From NCBI GenBank assembly GCA_013001055.1, contig JABDNH010000014.1:273070-337069 (forward strand): a stretch of DNA of 64,000 nucleotides. Direction: 5' to 3'. A model generated the notes under the pieces. It saw only the letters and a list, made by a program, of their open reading frames with translations. It did not search any database and was not told the DNA's origin. Both the position numbers and the translations under genes were made by a program. The stretch is from Sphingomonas sp. (GTDB lineage Bacteria; Pseudomonadota; Alphaproteobacteria; Sphingomonadales; Sphingomonadaceae). Positions 1 to 9,746 of the stretch are shown in pieces. Each line of letters opens with the position of its first letter. The first letter of the stretch is position 1.

Positions 1-321
1 TTCCGCGTCGACAAATGCCGCGGTGCCACCGATCTTTTGCGCTTCGGCAATGGCATGCAGCGCGAGCGTCGTCTTGCCCGAGCTTTCCGGGCCGTAGATT
101 TCCACGATGCGACCGCGCGGCAATCCACCGATGCCAAGCGCGATATCGAGCCCGAGGCTCCCCGTCGAAATCGATTCGATCTCGATCTTTTCACGGCTGC
201 CCAGCTTCATCGCCGAGCCCTTGCCAAATGCGCGATCAATTTGTGCGAGAGCGGCGTCCAACGCCTTTTGACGATCAGTGCTCATTTTATTCCCGTCTAC
301 GACTTTCAGCTGCGCTGCCAT
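1..321 (-). CDS. recA: Recombinase RecA (N-terminal part, cut by window edge)
   Basis: This is the first 107 codons of RecA, the ATP-dependent strand-exchange protein of homologous recombination and the co-protease of the SOS response. The translation begins [18 protein letters not shown] and contains the Walker A region [14 protein letters not shown], then FVDAE at the window edge. I chose the ATG at 321 because an AGGGGA ribosome binding site lies just before it; an in-frame ATG at 285 would give the shorter start used in some annotations. The gene is preceded by a LexA-type box at 396-410, consistent with SOS control. The C-terminal two thirds are outside the window. Identity is certain. 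Confidence 0.97.
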   Translation of the reverse strand, partial: MAAQLKVVDGNKMSTDRQKALDAALAQIDRAFGKGSAMKLGSREKIEIESISTGSLGLDIALGIGGLPRGRIVEIYGPESSGKTTLALHAIAEAQKIGGTAAFVDAE

Positions 322-395
322 GGCTAGTCCCCTACGTCAACGGATGGCGTGATTGCCGCCCTGATTGACTACGGCGTACCGCATTTGTTCTCAAA

Positions 396-410
396 GAACA
401 AGAGGGGAAC
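396..410 (-). promoter_or_regulatory. LexA box (SOS operator) of recA
   Basis: On the minus strand the bases read GTTC, seven bases, GTTC, which is the direct-repeat LexA operator known from alphaproteobacteria. It sits 75 bp upstream of the recA start. Beside it a possible promoter, TTGAGA, 17 bases, TAGTCA, runs toward recA. The box position and spacing are read directly; LexA binding is inferred from the family consensus and from the gene it precedes. Confidence 0.75.
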
Positions 411-411
411 A

Positions 412-771
412 TCAAGTGTCGGCGAACGCCTTGTTCAAGAGTGAACCGAGCATTTCGCGTGTATAGGGCTTGGCCAGCATCGGGCACCGTTCAAACGCCG
501 ACGGCGGCGGATCAATATGCCCACCACTGGCGACCAGGAAGGGCGTGCCTTGCCGCTGCAACACCTCCACCACGGGCCACACGTCCTCATCGCCCAAATG
601 AATATCAAGGATCGCCAGGTCAAAGCCGCCGGCATCCACTGCCGCATGTGCATCGGCCAATGTGTCGCATACCCCTCCGACCTCATGACCGAGATCGGCG
701 ATCAGATCGCCCAGCATCATCGCAATGAGCGGCTCATCTTCCACAATCAGGATTCGGCGTGCGTGCCCCAT
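412..771 (-). CDS. Single-domain response regulator (receiver only)
   Basis: This 119-residue protein is one CheY-like receiver with no output domain. The acidic pocket is EDE at residues 11-13, the phospho-acceptor is Asp56 (AILDIHLGD) and the conserved lysine is Lys101 in a KPY motif. After strand 4 it reads PFLVASGG, which resembles the FATGUY-type receivers that sphingomonads use as phosphate relays; that resemblance is by eye. It lies 42 bp downstream of the CckA-like kinase on the same strand, so it may be co-transcribed with it, and 90 bp before recA. Partner kinase and output are unknown. Confidence 0.85.
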   Translation of the reverse strand: MGHARRILIVEDEPLIAMMLGDLIADLGHEVGGVCDTLADAHAAVDAGGFDLAILDIHLGDEDVWPVVEVLQRQGTPFLVASGGHIDPPPSAFERCPMLAKPYTREMLGSLLNKAFADT

Positions 772-813
772 AACCTGTTCTTAAAACGCTCCCTTGCGCG
801 AATCAAACCTCGA

Positions 814-3207
814 TCAACTTTCCGATAACGTCTTGCGAACCGCTTCGGCGAGTTCCTGCACCGAGAAGGGTTTGGGCAAGAAATTCACATTGTCGATGTC
901 GATCGACTTTCGCAGCTGTTCTTCGGCGTAACCAGACATGAAGAGGATCGGCAGTTCAGGCCGGTCCTTGCGCGCCTCGCGGCCCATGGTGGGGCCATCC
1001 ATCAGCGGCATCACGACATCGGACACCAGCAAACTGATTTCTTCGCCCCGGCGCAGGATATCCAATGCTTCTTCGCCATTGTTGGCCGTTATCACTTCAT
1101 AACCATGCCGCGACAACGCGCGTTCGGCGACCTTACGGACCATGGGCTCGTCTTCCACGAGCAAGACCGTGCCCGACCCCCAGAGCTCGCTTTCTTCGGT
1201 CTTGACCGCAGCGCGTTCGGCTGACTCCGTCTCCGGCGTCTGGTGGACGGGAAAGTAGATGACGAAGTTCGTGCCCTCACCCACCTTGCTGTCGGCGAAG
1301 ATATAGCCGCCGGACTGCTTGACGATGCCGTAGACCGTAGAGAGGCCAAGACCCGTCCCTTTGCCGATTTCCTTGGTCGTGAAGAACGGCTCGAATATCT
1401 TGCTGAGCACGGCGGGCGGGATGCCCGAACCGGTATCCTCGATAGAGATGGCGCTGTAATCGGCTACAGGCAGAATCTCGCTGCCAAGATTGGCAACTTC
1501 CTCGGCCCGGACCGAGAAGGTGCGAATGGTCAGCGTTCCCCCACCTTTCGACGCCATCGCATCGCGCGCATTCACCGACAGGTTGACGATGACCTGCTCC
1601 AATTGCCCGGGATCGGCGCGGACCGAGCCGAGGTCGCGGCCATGCTTGACTTTCAGTTGCACCGTTTCGCCCAACAGGCGCTTTAGAAGGTGGCTAACCT
1701 CGCTGATGACATCGGGGAGCTGGAGGACTTGCGGGCGCAGCGTCTGCTGGCGCGAGAAGGCAAGCAGCTGGCGTGTCAGGCCTGCGGCGCGGTTGGAATT
1801 CGACTTGATCTGCTGGATATCGTCATAGTCGCTATCGCCCGGCGTATGGCGCATCAGCATCAGATCGCAATGACCGAGAATGGCTGTCAGGATATTGTTG
1901 AAATCGTGCGCGACACCGCCTGCCAGCTGGCCAACTGCCTGCATCTTGGTAGCTTGCGCGATCTGGCGCTTGAGCTTGGCTTCCTCGCTATTGTCCTTGA
2001 GCAGGAGGAGAACGGCGGCATCACCGATCCCGCGTAACCCCGCGACCGTCAGGGCAACCGGTTCCTTGGGGTTGTGGCCCAGGCGTACCGCAAGATCGCT
2101 TGAGATGGCCGGACCGCGCGCGTGGCGACGCACCGCGTCGGCAACCGCGCCCTTATCCTCCTTCACCACCAGGTCGCCCGGGTAAGACGGCTTTCCCTCG
2201 ACATCGAGCCCGCCTGCGACGCGAAACGCGGTGTTCATGGTGAGAAAGCGGCCGTCGCGATCGACCAGCGCAAGGCCCAGCGGCAATAGTTCGAGCAGGA
2301 CCTGGACATTGTCGCTGTTGGCAAGGCTCGCTTTTTCGGTTGCATCGAACAGCAGGAAGGTGCCTGCCCCGCTATCCTTTTCGGGATCGAAGGGAACATG
2401 CACGCCGCGCAATGCCGGGCCGCCTTCGCCTTCGCGCTTCAGGCGAAGAAGCCCCTCTTCAGTAGTCGTGACCAGGTCGGTAAAATGGACGGGTCCCTCG
2501 TGGTTTTCCTCGACAGCGCGGTCGCTGAAAGGCTGGTTGCCCGCAAGAAGGATCCCCTCTTCATTGATCAACGCCGCCATGACGCCGGCTGCGGCAAGAC
2601 GATTGCCGGTCGTGCCCGCTATGCGCCCTGCCGCCACCTTGAGAAGGTTTGGCTTTGACGCCTTTGGAAAACTCCACAGGAGCGACGCGCCGCCACCTGC
2701 GCCCACCTTCAACAGATCCACGTTGATGGGCGTGCTAACGGTCGAGATACCGGAAGCCGAGCCGAGCCCGTCGCGCAAGGCGATCCGTCGCGCTGCGTCG
2801 AGCGCCTCAGCGCTGTCTTCGTCGTTGGCGATGCCGAGCGGTGAGGTCGAAAGGCCGAACCTGTCGCGATACGCAGCGTTGGCCGACAGGAGCGCGCCAG
2901 ATGCATCGGTTACGGCGGCAGCCTCCTTTTGGAGACTGAGCGCAGCGGCGACCAGCGATAGGTCCGGCTTGGTGATCGCCATGCCATCGCTTTTCGACAC
3001 CGCGACGGTGCGACGATCGATGACGAATGCTGCGACCAGCATTGCCGCAAGGCCGGCCAGGAACAGTCCCGCCGCAAAAGGCTGGCCGAGCGCCCAGAAC
3101 AGAACCGCGCCGGACAGTGCAGCCATTGCAACGAGCGCAGGCACGAGCCAGCGCACGCCGCCTTCAAGGGGCCGAGGCTCCAATACGGCGGCGTGACGCT
3201 CGAGCAT
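814..3207 (-). CDS. cckA: CckA-type hybrid sensor histidine kinase
   Basis: The 797-residue protein has two membrane segments (about 20-40 and 45-63), a long PAS-like region (about 85-410), a HisKA domain with phospho-acceptor His434 in GGVAHDFNN, an ATPase domain with the DTGSGIP and GKGTGLGL boxes, and a C-terminal receiver with Asp730 (LLVSDVVMP). This order and the sequence around the histidine match CckA, the kinase that starts the CckA-ChpT-CtrA phosphorelay controlling the cell cycle in alphaproteobacteria. Its start codon overlaps the stop of the M13 peptidase gene by one base (TAATG). The receiver gene downstream could be a further partner. Confidence 0.9.
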   Translation of the reverse strand: MLERHAAVLEPRPLEGGVRWLVPALVAMAALSGAVLFWALGQPFAAGLFLAGLAAMLVAAFVIDRRTVAVSKSDGMAITKPDLSLVAAALSLQKEAAAVTDASGALLSANAAYRDRFGLSTSPLGIANDEDSAEALDAARRIALRDGLGSASGISTVSTPINVDLLKVGAGGGASLLWSFPKASKPNLLKVAAGRIAGTTGNRLAAAGVMAALINEEGILLAGNQPFSDRAVEENHEGPVHFTDLVTTTEEGLLRLKREGEGGPALRGVHVPFDPEKDSGAGTFLLFDATEKASLANSDNVQVLLELLPLGLALVDRDGRFLTMNTAFRVAGGLDVEGKPSYPGDLVVKEDKGAVADAVRRHARGPAISSDLAVRLGHNPKEPVALTVAGLRGIGDAAVLLLLKDNSEEAKLKRQIAQATKMQAVGQLAGGVAHDFNNILTAILGHCDLMLMRHTPGDSDYDDIQQIKSNSNRAAGLTRQLLAFSRQQTLRPQVLQLPDVISEVSHLLKRLLGETVQLKVKHGRDLGSVRADPGQLEQVIVNLSVNARDAMASKGGGTLTIRTFSVRAEEVANLGSEILPVADYSAISIEDTGSGIPPAVLSKIFEPFFTTKEIGKGTGLGLSTVYGIVKQSGGYIFADSKVGEGTNFVIYFPVHQTPETESAERAAVKTEESELWGSGTVLLVEDEPMVRKVAERALSRHGYEVITANNGEEALDILRRGEEISLLVSDVVMPLMDGPTMGREARKDRPELPILFMSGYAEEQLRKSIDIDNVNFLPKPFSVQELAEAVRKTLSES

Positions 3208-5258
3208 TACCAGACTTTGACGCGCTCGTCGGGCGGCAGGTACATGGCGTCGTCTTCGGTGACGTTAAACGCATCGTACCAGGCGTCGAAATTGCGGAGG
3301 ACCCACACGCGCTGGATCGACGGCGAATGGCTATCGGTCTTCAGGCGGCGTTTCAATTCCTCATCGCGATAATTGCGGCGCCAGACCTGCGCCCAGCCGA
3401 GGAAAAACCGCTGGTCACCCGTGGTGCCGTCGATCACCGGCGCTTCTTCGCCGTTCAGCGAAGCCTTGTAGGCATCATAGGCGATGGCAAGACCCGCAAG
3501 GTCGCCGATGTTCTCGCCCAGCGTATATTCGCCGTTCACGAATTCGCCGTCGAAGATCTCATACTGGTTATACTGGTCGACCAGTCGTTTGCCCGCTGCG
3601 GTGAAAGCGGCGACGTCCGCGTCGGTCCACCAGCTGTCAAGCTCGCCGCGCTCGTTATATTTAGCACCCTGGTCATCGAAGTGATGGCTGATCTCGTGAC
3701 CGATCACTGCGCCAATCGCACCATAATTGATCGCAGGATCAGCATCCGGATCGAAAAAGGGCGGTTGCAGGATCGACGCCGGGAAAACGATCTCCTGCAT
3801 GCCGAAATTGGCATAGGCGTTCACCGTCATCGGGGTCATGCCCCATTCCCAGCGACGGATCGGCCCGCCAAGCTTGGAAAGCGCATCGTTGTGCGCCCAG
3901 GCCGCCGCGCTCATCGAAGTTTCGATAAGGTCGCCTTCACTGACCTCGATATCGCTATAATCCTGCCACTGGCTGGGATAGCCGATCTTGGTCGTGAAGT
4001 TGAGCAGCTTCGCGCGAGCGCGTTGCTTGGTTTCAGGCTGCATCCACGCGACGCTATCGATACGCTTGCCCATCGCGTCGACGACATTGTCGACAAGCTT
4101 TTTCATCTCCGCCTCGGTTTCGGGTGGATAATATCTGGCGACATAGGCCGCGCTGACCTCATCCGTTAGCGTGTTCACGGTGTAGGCCACCGCGCGCTTC
4201 CAGCGCCCCTGCTGCTCGGGCGTGCCCGACAGGGTGGTGCCATAGAAGGCGAACTGACGCTCGTCGAACTGGCTAGGCAGCATCGCCGCCGTGTTGGTCA
4301 GCGTCGACATCAGGATATGATCCTTCAGCACCTGAATGTCGGAGTCGGCAACGATTTGACCCATTTTCTGGAAGGCATCAGGCTGCGCGACGATGACATC
4401 GCCTGTCGTCGGATAACCGGCGCGATCAAGCAACGTGACGATGTCGAAATCGCCAGTCACCGCCTGCAATTCGGCAACGCTCATCTTGTTATATCGCGCA
4501 TTGCTGTCGCGGCTCTGGACGCGGCTCCAATGCGCGTCGGCAAGCTTCGTTTCGAACGCGAGGAGGTCGGCAGCACGCTGCGCGGCGTTCTCCTCGCCCG
4601 CCATCGTCATCATGTCGGAAATGTAGGCAAGATAGGCTTCGCGAAAGCCCTGCATTCGCTCATTGTCTTCGAGATAATAGTCACGGTCTGGCATGCCGAG
4701 ACCGGCCTGCCAGAACTTCACCATATATTTGGTGGGATCCTTGTCATCCTGACCGACATAAGGTGCGAAGGTTGCGCTCACGCCATATTTGGTATTGTCC
4801 CCGAGAAAGGCAGCATATTCAGCAAGGCTCGAGACTTCGGCGAGACTGTCGCGGAACGCCTGGATGGGTTCGAGACCTTTTGCGTTGATCGCATCGACAT
4901 CCATGTAGCTGCGATAGAGCGCGCCGATACGGCTGTCGGGGTCGGCAGCTTCTTCCTCGATGATGACGCGCGTGCGCTTCTGCGACAGGTCGTCGAGCGC
5001 GCCGAACATCGAATAGTTGGACTTGTCCGAGGGTATTTCGGTGTTCGCGGCCCAGGTGCCGTTGGCGTAGGCATAGAAGTCGTCGCCCGGATCTACGCTG
5101 AGGTCCATCCCGGTGGCATCGAAGCCGAAGCTGCCAAGTTCATGGCCGCGCTCTGCGGCGGCGGTGATCCGCGCTTCGGTGTCATTGACATCGTCCTGCG
5201 CCATGGCTGGCATTGCCAGCATGGTGGTGGCCAACAGGCCGGTAACAAACTTGTTCAT
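3207..5258 (-). CDS. M13 family zinc metallopeptidase (neprilysin-like)
   Basis: The protein of 683 residues is a predicted periplasmic metallopeptidase of family M13 (neprilysin/PepO). It starts with a signal peptide ending AMA-QDD. The zinc-binding helix HEISHH is present, followed downstream by ENIGDLAGL, which supplies the third ligand and the supporting aspartate; the C-terminus has the family ending with DAFNV and LPPDERVKVW. I start it at the ATG at 5258, which has an AGGGAGG ribosome binding site, rather than further upstream, since the extra residues would block the signal peptide. It lies 20 bp after the DUF2062 gene and overlaps cckA by one base. Confidence 0.93.
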   Translation of the reverse strand: MNKFVTGLLATTMLAMPAMAQDDVNDTEARITAAAERGHELGSFGFDATGMDLSVDPGDDFYAYANGTWAANTEIPSDKSNYSMFGALDDLSQKRTRVIIEEEAADPDSRIGALYRSYMDVDAINAKGLEPIQAFRDSLAEVSSLAEYAAFLGDNTKYGVSATFAPYVGQDDKDPTKYMVKFWQAGLGMPDRDYYLEDNERMQGFREAYLAYISDMMTMAGEENAAQRAADLLAFETKLADAHWSRVQSRDSNARYNKMSVAELQAVTGDFDIVTLLDRAGYPTTGDVIVAQPDAFQKMGQIVADSDIQVLKDHILMSTLTNTAAMLPSQFDERQFAFYGTTLSGTPEQQGRWKRAVAYTVNTLTDEVSAAYVARYYPPETEAEMKKLVDNVVDAMGKRIDSVAWMQPETKQRARAKLLNFTTKIGYPSQWQDYSDIEVSEGDLIETSMSAAAWAHNDALSKLGGPIRRWEWGMTPMTVNAYANFGMQEIVFPASILQPPFFDPDADPAINYGAIGAVIGHEISHHFDDQGAKYNERGELDSWWTDADVAAFTAAGKRLVDQYNQYEIFDGEFVNGEYTLGENIGDLAGLAIAYDAYKASLNGEEAPVIDGTTGDQRFFLGWAQVWRRNYRDEELKRRLKTDSHSPSIQRVWVLRNFDAWYDAFNVTEDDAMYLPPDERVKVW

Positions 5259-5278
5259 GCATCCCTCCCTGGGAATAA

Positions 5279-5845
5279 TCAGAAAATCGTTCCTTCGCGC
5301 GCGAGACGCTGGCGCCAGCGGCGACCCACCCACAAGCGCCATCCGACGAGTGAAACCCAATAAGCGACTAACGACAAGAGGATCGCGATCACCAACAGGC
5401 CAACGAGCATCGAAGGCGCGGCTGACGAGGCCAACCAGTCCGACCATTCGCGTAGGCTCGCCCCGCTGGAAAGCAATCGATTGAAAGCCGTGAAATCGGT
5501 CTGGAAGCCGAACAGGCTACCAACCTCGAGTGCTCCGATGAGAAAAACCGGCGTCGTGAACGGGTTGGAGATCCAGGTCATGGCAGCGGCAAGCGGGATG
5601 TTGGCGCGCATTGGGATCGCCATCATCGTCGCACCGATCATCTGCAGACCCGGTATCATCAGGAAGATACCGATGAAGGTTCCTGCCAGCACCGCGCGCG
5701 GCACGCTGCGGCGCGTAAATCGCCAATATTCGGACGCTACGATGTACTTCTTCACCGGCTTCAGCCAACGGCTTTCCGCCAATTCATGACGCGACGGGGC
5801 GTGGCGGTGCAAGAATCGCCGCAGGAATGAGGGTTGTCTACCCAT
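5279..5845 (-). CDS. DUF2062 membrane protein
   Basis: This 188-residue integral membrane protein belongs to the DUF2062 family. After a basic N-terminus there is the family core: [16 protein letters not shown], a second hydrophobic stretch and the typical [13 protein letters not shown] segment, then a long membrane segment near residues 145-170 and a basic end. Function is not established in this family. It overlaps the end of smpB by 8 bases, which suggests coupled translation, and is followed at 20 bp by the M13 peptidase. The start is the ATG at 5845 (MGRQPSF), the first that gives the compact family length. Confidence 0.88.
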   Translation of the reverse strand: MGRQPSFLRRFLHRHAPSRHELAESRWLKPVKKYIVASEYWRFTRRSVPRAVLAGTFIGIFLMIPGLQMIGATMMAIPMRANIPLAAAMTWISNPFTTPVFLIGALEVGSLFGFQTDFTAFNRLLSSGASLREWSDWLASSAAPSMLVGLLVIAILLSLVAYWVSLVGWRLWVGRRWRQRLAREGTIF

Positions 5846-6308
5846 GCTTCCTAAGTAAGCGTCCTTGCTCCCTTTTCCAATCGCGTTCCTTGATCGAGGC
5901 GCGCTTGTCGTGCGCCTTCTTGCCCTTGGCGAGCGCGATCTCGACTTTGGCGCGACCATCGCTGTTGAAGTAGATGGATAGCGGCACCAGCGTCATGCCC
6001 TGACGGTTGATGCCGCCGAACAGCTTGTTGATCTCGCGCGCGTGGAGCAGCAATTTGCGGCGACGCTTGGGATCGTGGTTCATGCGATTGCCGTGGCTGT
6101 ATTGGGGAATATTGGCGTTCACCAGCCACACCTCCCCGTCTTCTACGGTCGCGTAGCTTTCCTTGATCGACCCTTCCCCGACACGCAGCGCCTTTACCTC
6201 TGTGCCCTGCAGCTCGATCCCTGCCTCGAATCGCTCTTCGATGGCATAATCGTAATGCGCCTTGCGGTTATCCGCGACGACTTTGACCTTGTTGAACGGC
6301 TTGGCCAT
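5838..6308 (-). CDS. smpB: SsrA-binding protein SmpB
   Basis: SmpB (156 residues) binds tmRNA and brings it to stalled ribosomes for trans-translation. The core beta-barrel motifs [27 protein letters not shown] and [11 protein letters not shown] are all present. The basic C-terminal tail that lies in the mRNA channel is also there (KGKKAHDKR to [12 protein letters not shown]). The start codon overlaps the stop of dapA by one base (TGATG), and the end overlaps the DUF2062 start by 8 bases. The dapA-smpB pairing is familiar in alphaproteobacteria. Length is normal for the family. Confidence 0.97.
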   Translation of the reverse strand: MAKPFNKVKVVADNRKAHYDYAIEERFEAGIELQGTEVKALRVGEGSIKESYATVEDGEVWLVNANIPQYSHGNRMNHDPKRRRKLLLHAREINKLFGGINRQGMTLVPLSIYFNSDGRAKVEIALAKGKKAHDKRASIKERDWKREQGRLLRKHG

Positions 6309-7183
6309 CAGATGAGTCCCGCATGCTCCAGCGCAGCATCGACGACATGCTTGGCCGAGCCCTTGGGTTCGGTCATCGGCAGGCGCACCTCGGTCGAGAA
6401 ACCTTCGCGAACGCGCGACAACGCATATTTGCACGGCCCGGGCGAGGCATCGGCAAACATCGCGACATGCAGCGGATAGAGCCGATCCTGGTATTCGCGC
6501 GCCTTGTCCATGTCTCCGGCCGCGATGGCATCCTGGAACTGCGCGCACAGCTTGGGCGCGACATTGCCGGTGACCGAAACGCAGCCCACCCCGCCCAGCG
6601 CGTTGAACGCCAGTGCCGTGGGATCATCGCCCGAAAGCTGAATAAAGTCCTCGCCGCAGGCAGCGCGTTGTTCGGTGACGCGGCCCAGATTGCCCGTCGC
6701 ATCCTTGATCGCCACGATCTTGTCAAGCTTGGCAATCTCGCCAAGGCTTTCGACGCTGATGTCCGCCACGGTGCGCCCGGGCACGTTGTAGACCATGATC
6801 GGGATCGGCGACATTTCCGCAAGGTGTGTGAAGTGGGCGACCAGGCCTTCCTGGCTCGGCTTGTTATAATAGGGCACGACGCATAGCGCCGCATCGGCGC
6901 CTACCGATGCGACCATTTCGATATTGGCCGCGACCGCTCGCGTATCGTAGCCGCCACAGCCCGCAATCACGGGCACCCGCTTATTAGCTGTTTCGACGCA
7001 GGTCGCGACGACATCGCGATGCTCCTGAGCGTCCAAGGTGGCGACTTCACCCGTCGTGCCGCAGGGCACCAGGCCATGACTGCCTTCGCTGATTTGCCAT
7101 TCGACATGGTCGGCAAATGCGACCAGATCGACTTTGCCATCGGTGAATGGAGTCACAAGGGCGGGGATTGACCCGGTAAACAT
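6308..7183 (-). CDS. dapA: 4-hydroxy-tetrahydrodipicolinate synthase
   Basis: DapA (291 residues) condenses pyruvate with aspartate semialdehyde in the first committed step of lysine and diaminopimelate synthesis. The TIM-barrel motifs are clear: [10 protein letters not shown] at the N-terminus, GTTGE for substrate binding, the tyrosine of VYNVPGRT, and the Schiff-base lysine in AIKDATGNL. It is the first gene of a minus-strand run that continues through smpB, DUF2062, the M13 peptidase and cckA. It diverges from the lytic transglycosylase gene across about 95 bp, where I see no confident promoter boxes. Confidence 0.97.
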   Translation of the reverse strand: MFTGSIPALVTPFTDGKVDLVAFADHVEWQISEGSHGLVPCGTTGEVATLDAQEHRDVVATCVETANKRVPVIAGCGGYDTRAVAANIEMVASVGADAALCVVPYYNKPSQEGLVAHFTHLAEMSPIPIMVYNVPGRTVADISVESLGEIAKLDKIVAIKDATGNLGRVTEQRAACGEDFIQLSGDDPTALAFNALGGVGCVSVTGNVAPKLCAQFQDAIAAGDMDKAREYQDRLYPLHVAMFADASPGPCKYALSRVREGFSTEVRLPMTEPKGSAKHVVDAALEHAGLI

Positions 7184-7278
7184 GCAATAAGTCCTTAGCT
7201 AACGGCGCTTCCTAGGAAACTTGCAAACGCCTCATTTTGTTCAGCGCTTGATAAGGGCGTGTGTAGTAGAAAGCCAGT

Positions 7279-9261
7279 ATGCGAACGATTGCGATCCTTG
7301 GTGCCGTATGTCTTGCCGTCTCGGGTGCGGCGATAAGCCAATTCGAAAACGTGGCGGCCACACAGGCCGCAACAGGACAGGCGCCCAGTGTCGCGACCAT
7401 CGACGCTGCGATCCGCGACTGGCGCGCGCTCAAGGACAACCGCAATCCCGATTTCCGCACCGCTGCGGTCTTTTCCGTCACCTACCCGGATTTCCCACGT
7501 GTATATTCGGAACGCGGCTTCGACTCTATCCGGCTGCGGGCCGAAAGCGCGCTCGACGGTAGCGCCCCGCCTGCCCTCGTGGCCGAATTCTTCCGCACGC
7601 GCCCGCCGCAAACGGGACATGGCTGGGCATGGTTGGCGATCAGCTACCAGCAACTTGGCCGCGGCGCCGAAGCCCTCTCGGCAGCACGCAGTGCCTGGGC
7701 GAACGCCAGCTTGCCCGCCGACGAAGAACGCTTGATCTACCAGCGCTTCGGCAGCCAGTTCACGCGCGCCGATCACGATGCGCGGGTCGACGCGCTGCTT
7801 TGGGACCGCGAGCCTAGCTCGGCGCTGCGCTGGTTGGAATCGGGCACGCCGGCGCGTCGCCAGATCGACGGCGCGCGGATCGCACTCCAGCGCGGCGACC
7901 AGGATGCCGAGCAGCGCTATGACGCGGTGCGGACCCTGGCGCTGTCCGATGCAGGCCTGATGATGGACCGCGCGCGGTACCTGCGCGCCCGCAACGACGA
8001 TGCGGGGCTTCGCGCACTACTGGCCCAAACGCATGACTTCACGACCCGACCGGGCGATCCGGGACGTTGGTACGAGATGCTGCTTATTGGCGCGAACGGC
8101 GCTGCAGAGCGGGGCGATCACGCGGCCGCGTTCAATATCGCCCGCCAGCTCGACGACGCTTTCCCGGCTGGCGAGGACCTGACGCTGCAGCCCTATGAGG
8201 TGCGCGATCACTATACGAGCCTTGCCTGGCTCGCCGGGCAGACCGCCCTCACCCGCCTGAACCGCCCTGTCGATGCGGCTTCGATGTTCGATCGCTACGC
8301 CAATGGCGGGCGCTCGCTGCAGGTGGCATCGAAGGGCTATTATTGGGCCGGTCGGGCCCTGGAAGTCGCTGGCAATGGCGAAGGTGCGCGTGGCTACTGG
8401 GCGCGTGCGGCCGAAATGCCCGAATTATTCTACGGCCAGCTGGCGCTTGAACGCCTTGGCCGCGAGATTCCGGTTCCGCAACCGATGCCCATCACCGAGG
8501 TAAATCCGCAAGTCCGCGCCGCCTTCAATGCCAGCGTGCTGCCTGCGGTTATTTCGCGGCTGGCCAATAGTCGCAGCGAACAGACCGACTTTGTGCGCGC
8601 GCTGTCTGCTGCCGTCGACAGCCGCGACGAGCGTATCATGGCGACGCAATTCGCAAGCAGAGTGGGACGTCCCGACCTTGCCGTTTGGGTGGCGCGCGGC
8701 GCCCGCAATAGCGGTAATGCCTTCTATTATCGCGAGGCTTTCCCCGTTCATGCCAGCGGAGCGCCTGGCGGCGAGCTGTGGAGCCTTGCCCACGGTATCA
8801 CTCGCCAGGAATCAAGCTTTGACCAATATGTGCGTAGTCCGGCCGACGCTTATGGCATGATGCAACTCCTGCCCGGCACAGCGCGCGACCAGGCCCGCCG
8901 CGAAGGGATCGGCTACGATTTTGGGCGCCTGACCAGCGACCCTGCCTACAACGTGCGTCTCGGCAGCAGCTATTTCGCGCTGCGGCTCCGCCAGTGGGAT
9001 GGCAACGTGCCGCTGGCGCTCGCAAGCTATAACGCGGGCTATGGCCGTGCTCGGCAGTGGATCGGCCGGTATGGTGATCCGCGATCGTCCTCGACCGATA
9101 CGATCATGTGGATCGAGAGCATCCCCTTCTCCGAAACCCGTAGCTACGTCCAGCGGGTGATCGAGAATGCGGCGGTCTATGACAGGCTCAATCCCTATGT
9201 TCCCGCTTACGGCGCGGTGCATGTGTCGCGTCACATCGGCAAGCCGGGCCGTCCGGGTTGA
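7279..9261 (+). CDS. Soluble lytic murein transglycosylase (Slt70-like)
   Basis: The 660-residue protein begins with a hydrophobic signal segment, continues with about 450 residues of alpha-helical repeat (superhelical U/L domain) and ends in an SLT domain. The catalytic glutamate is in ITRQESSFD (about residue 513), followed by AYGMMQLLPGTA and LASYNAGYG, the family 1 transglycosylase signature. It would cleave glycan strands of peptidoglycan in the periplasm to 1,6-anhydro ends during wall growth or recycling. The stop overlaps the TTG start of greB by 3 bases inside the shared TTGA. Confidence 0.94.
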   Translation: MRTIAILGAVCLAVSGAAISQFENVAATQAATGQAPSVATIDAAIRDWRALKDNRNPDFRTAAVFSVTYPDFPRVYSERGFDSIRLRAESALDGSAPPALVAEFFRTRPPQTGHGWAWLAISYQQLGRGAEALSAARSAWANASLPADEERLIYQRFGSQFTRADHDARVDALLWDREPSSALRWLESGTPARRQIDGARIALQRGDQDAEQRYDAVRTLALSDAGLMMDRARYLRARNDDAGLRALLAQTHDFTTRPGDPGRWYEMLLIGANGAAERGDHAAAFNIARQLDDAFPAGEDLTLQPYEVRDHYTSLAWLAGQTALTRLNRPVDAASMFDRYANGGRSLQVASKGYYWAGRALEVAGNGEGARGYWARAAEMPELFYGQLALERLGREIPVPQPMPITEVNPQVRAAFNASVLPAVISRLANSRSEQTDFVRALSAAVDSRDERIMATQFASRVGRPDLAVWVARGARNSGNAFYYREAFPVHASGAPGGELWSLAHGITRQESSFDQYVRSPADAYGMMQLLPGTARDQARREGIGYDFGRLTSDPAYNVRLGSSYFALRLRQWDGNVPLALASYNAGYGRARQWIGRYGDPRSSSTDTIMWIESIPFSETRSYVQRVIENAAVYDRLNPYVPAYGAVHVSRHIGKPGRPG

Positions 9262-9746
9262 GCGCCAAGCGTCCGCGCTACATCACGCCCGAAGGGTTCG
9301 CGGCGATCCGCGCCGAATATGACCGGCTATTCGGCAATGACCGGCCCGAACTGGTCGAGGTCATCAGCTGGGCCGCGGGAAATGGCGATCGCTCAGAAAA
9401 CGGCGACTATATCTATGGCCGCAAGAAATTGCGCGAGATCGACCGACGGCTCGGCTATCTGTCCAAGGTGATGAAAGAGGCCAAGGTCATCGATCCGGCA
9501 AAGTCTGAACGCCGCGATGAAGTACGCTTCGGCGCAACACTGACGTTGGTGGACGAAGACGATGTCGAACGTATCGTGACGATCGTCGGCGACGACGAAA
9601 CCGATGCAAGCAAGGGACGGATCGGCTGGTCCGCTCCCCTCACCCGGGCATTCATCGGCGCCAAGGTAGGTGATGAACGAGCGGTTCGGCTGCCAGCGGG
9701 TGAACGATACTACGAAGTACTGAAGATCAGCTACCCCGAAGCCTAG
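9258..9746 (+). CDS. greB: Transcription elongation factor GreB
   Basis: GreB (162 residues) rescues backtracked RNA polymerase by stimulating transcript cleavage. The N-terminal coiled coil has the GreB-type stretch [25 protein letters not shown], whose tip acids act in the polymerase secondary channel. The C-terminal FKBP-like domain contains [15 protein letters not shown] and VRLPAG. The start is TTG inside a TTGA overlap with the transglycosylase stop, so translation is probably coupled. GreB after a lytic transglycosylase has no obvious functional link. The tail end overlaps the opposite-strand DUF2256 gene by 4 bases. Confidence 0.95.
   Translation: MSAKRPRYITPEGFAAIRAEYDRLFGNDRPELVEVISWAAGNGDRSENGDYIYGRKKLREIDRRLGYLSKVMKEAKVIDPAKSERRDEVRFGATLTLVDEDDVERIVTIVGDDETDASKGRIGWSAPLTRAFIGAKVGDERAVRLPAGERYYEVLKISYPEA

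Noticed and set aside
5259..5447. N-terminal extension of the M13 peptidase
   Set aside because: The extension would overlap the DUF2062 gene, lacks family similarity and would bury the signal peptide; the ATG at 5258 has a strong ribosome binding site.
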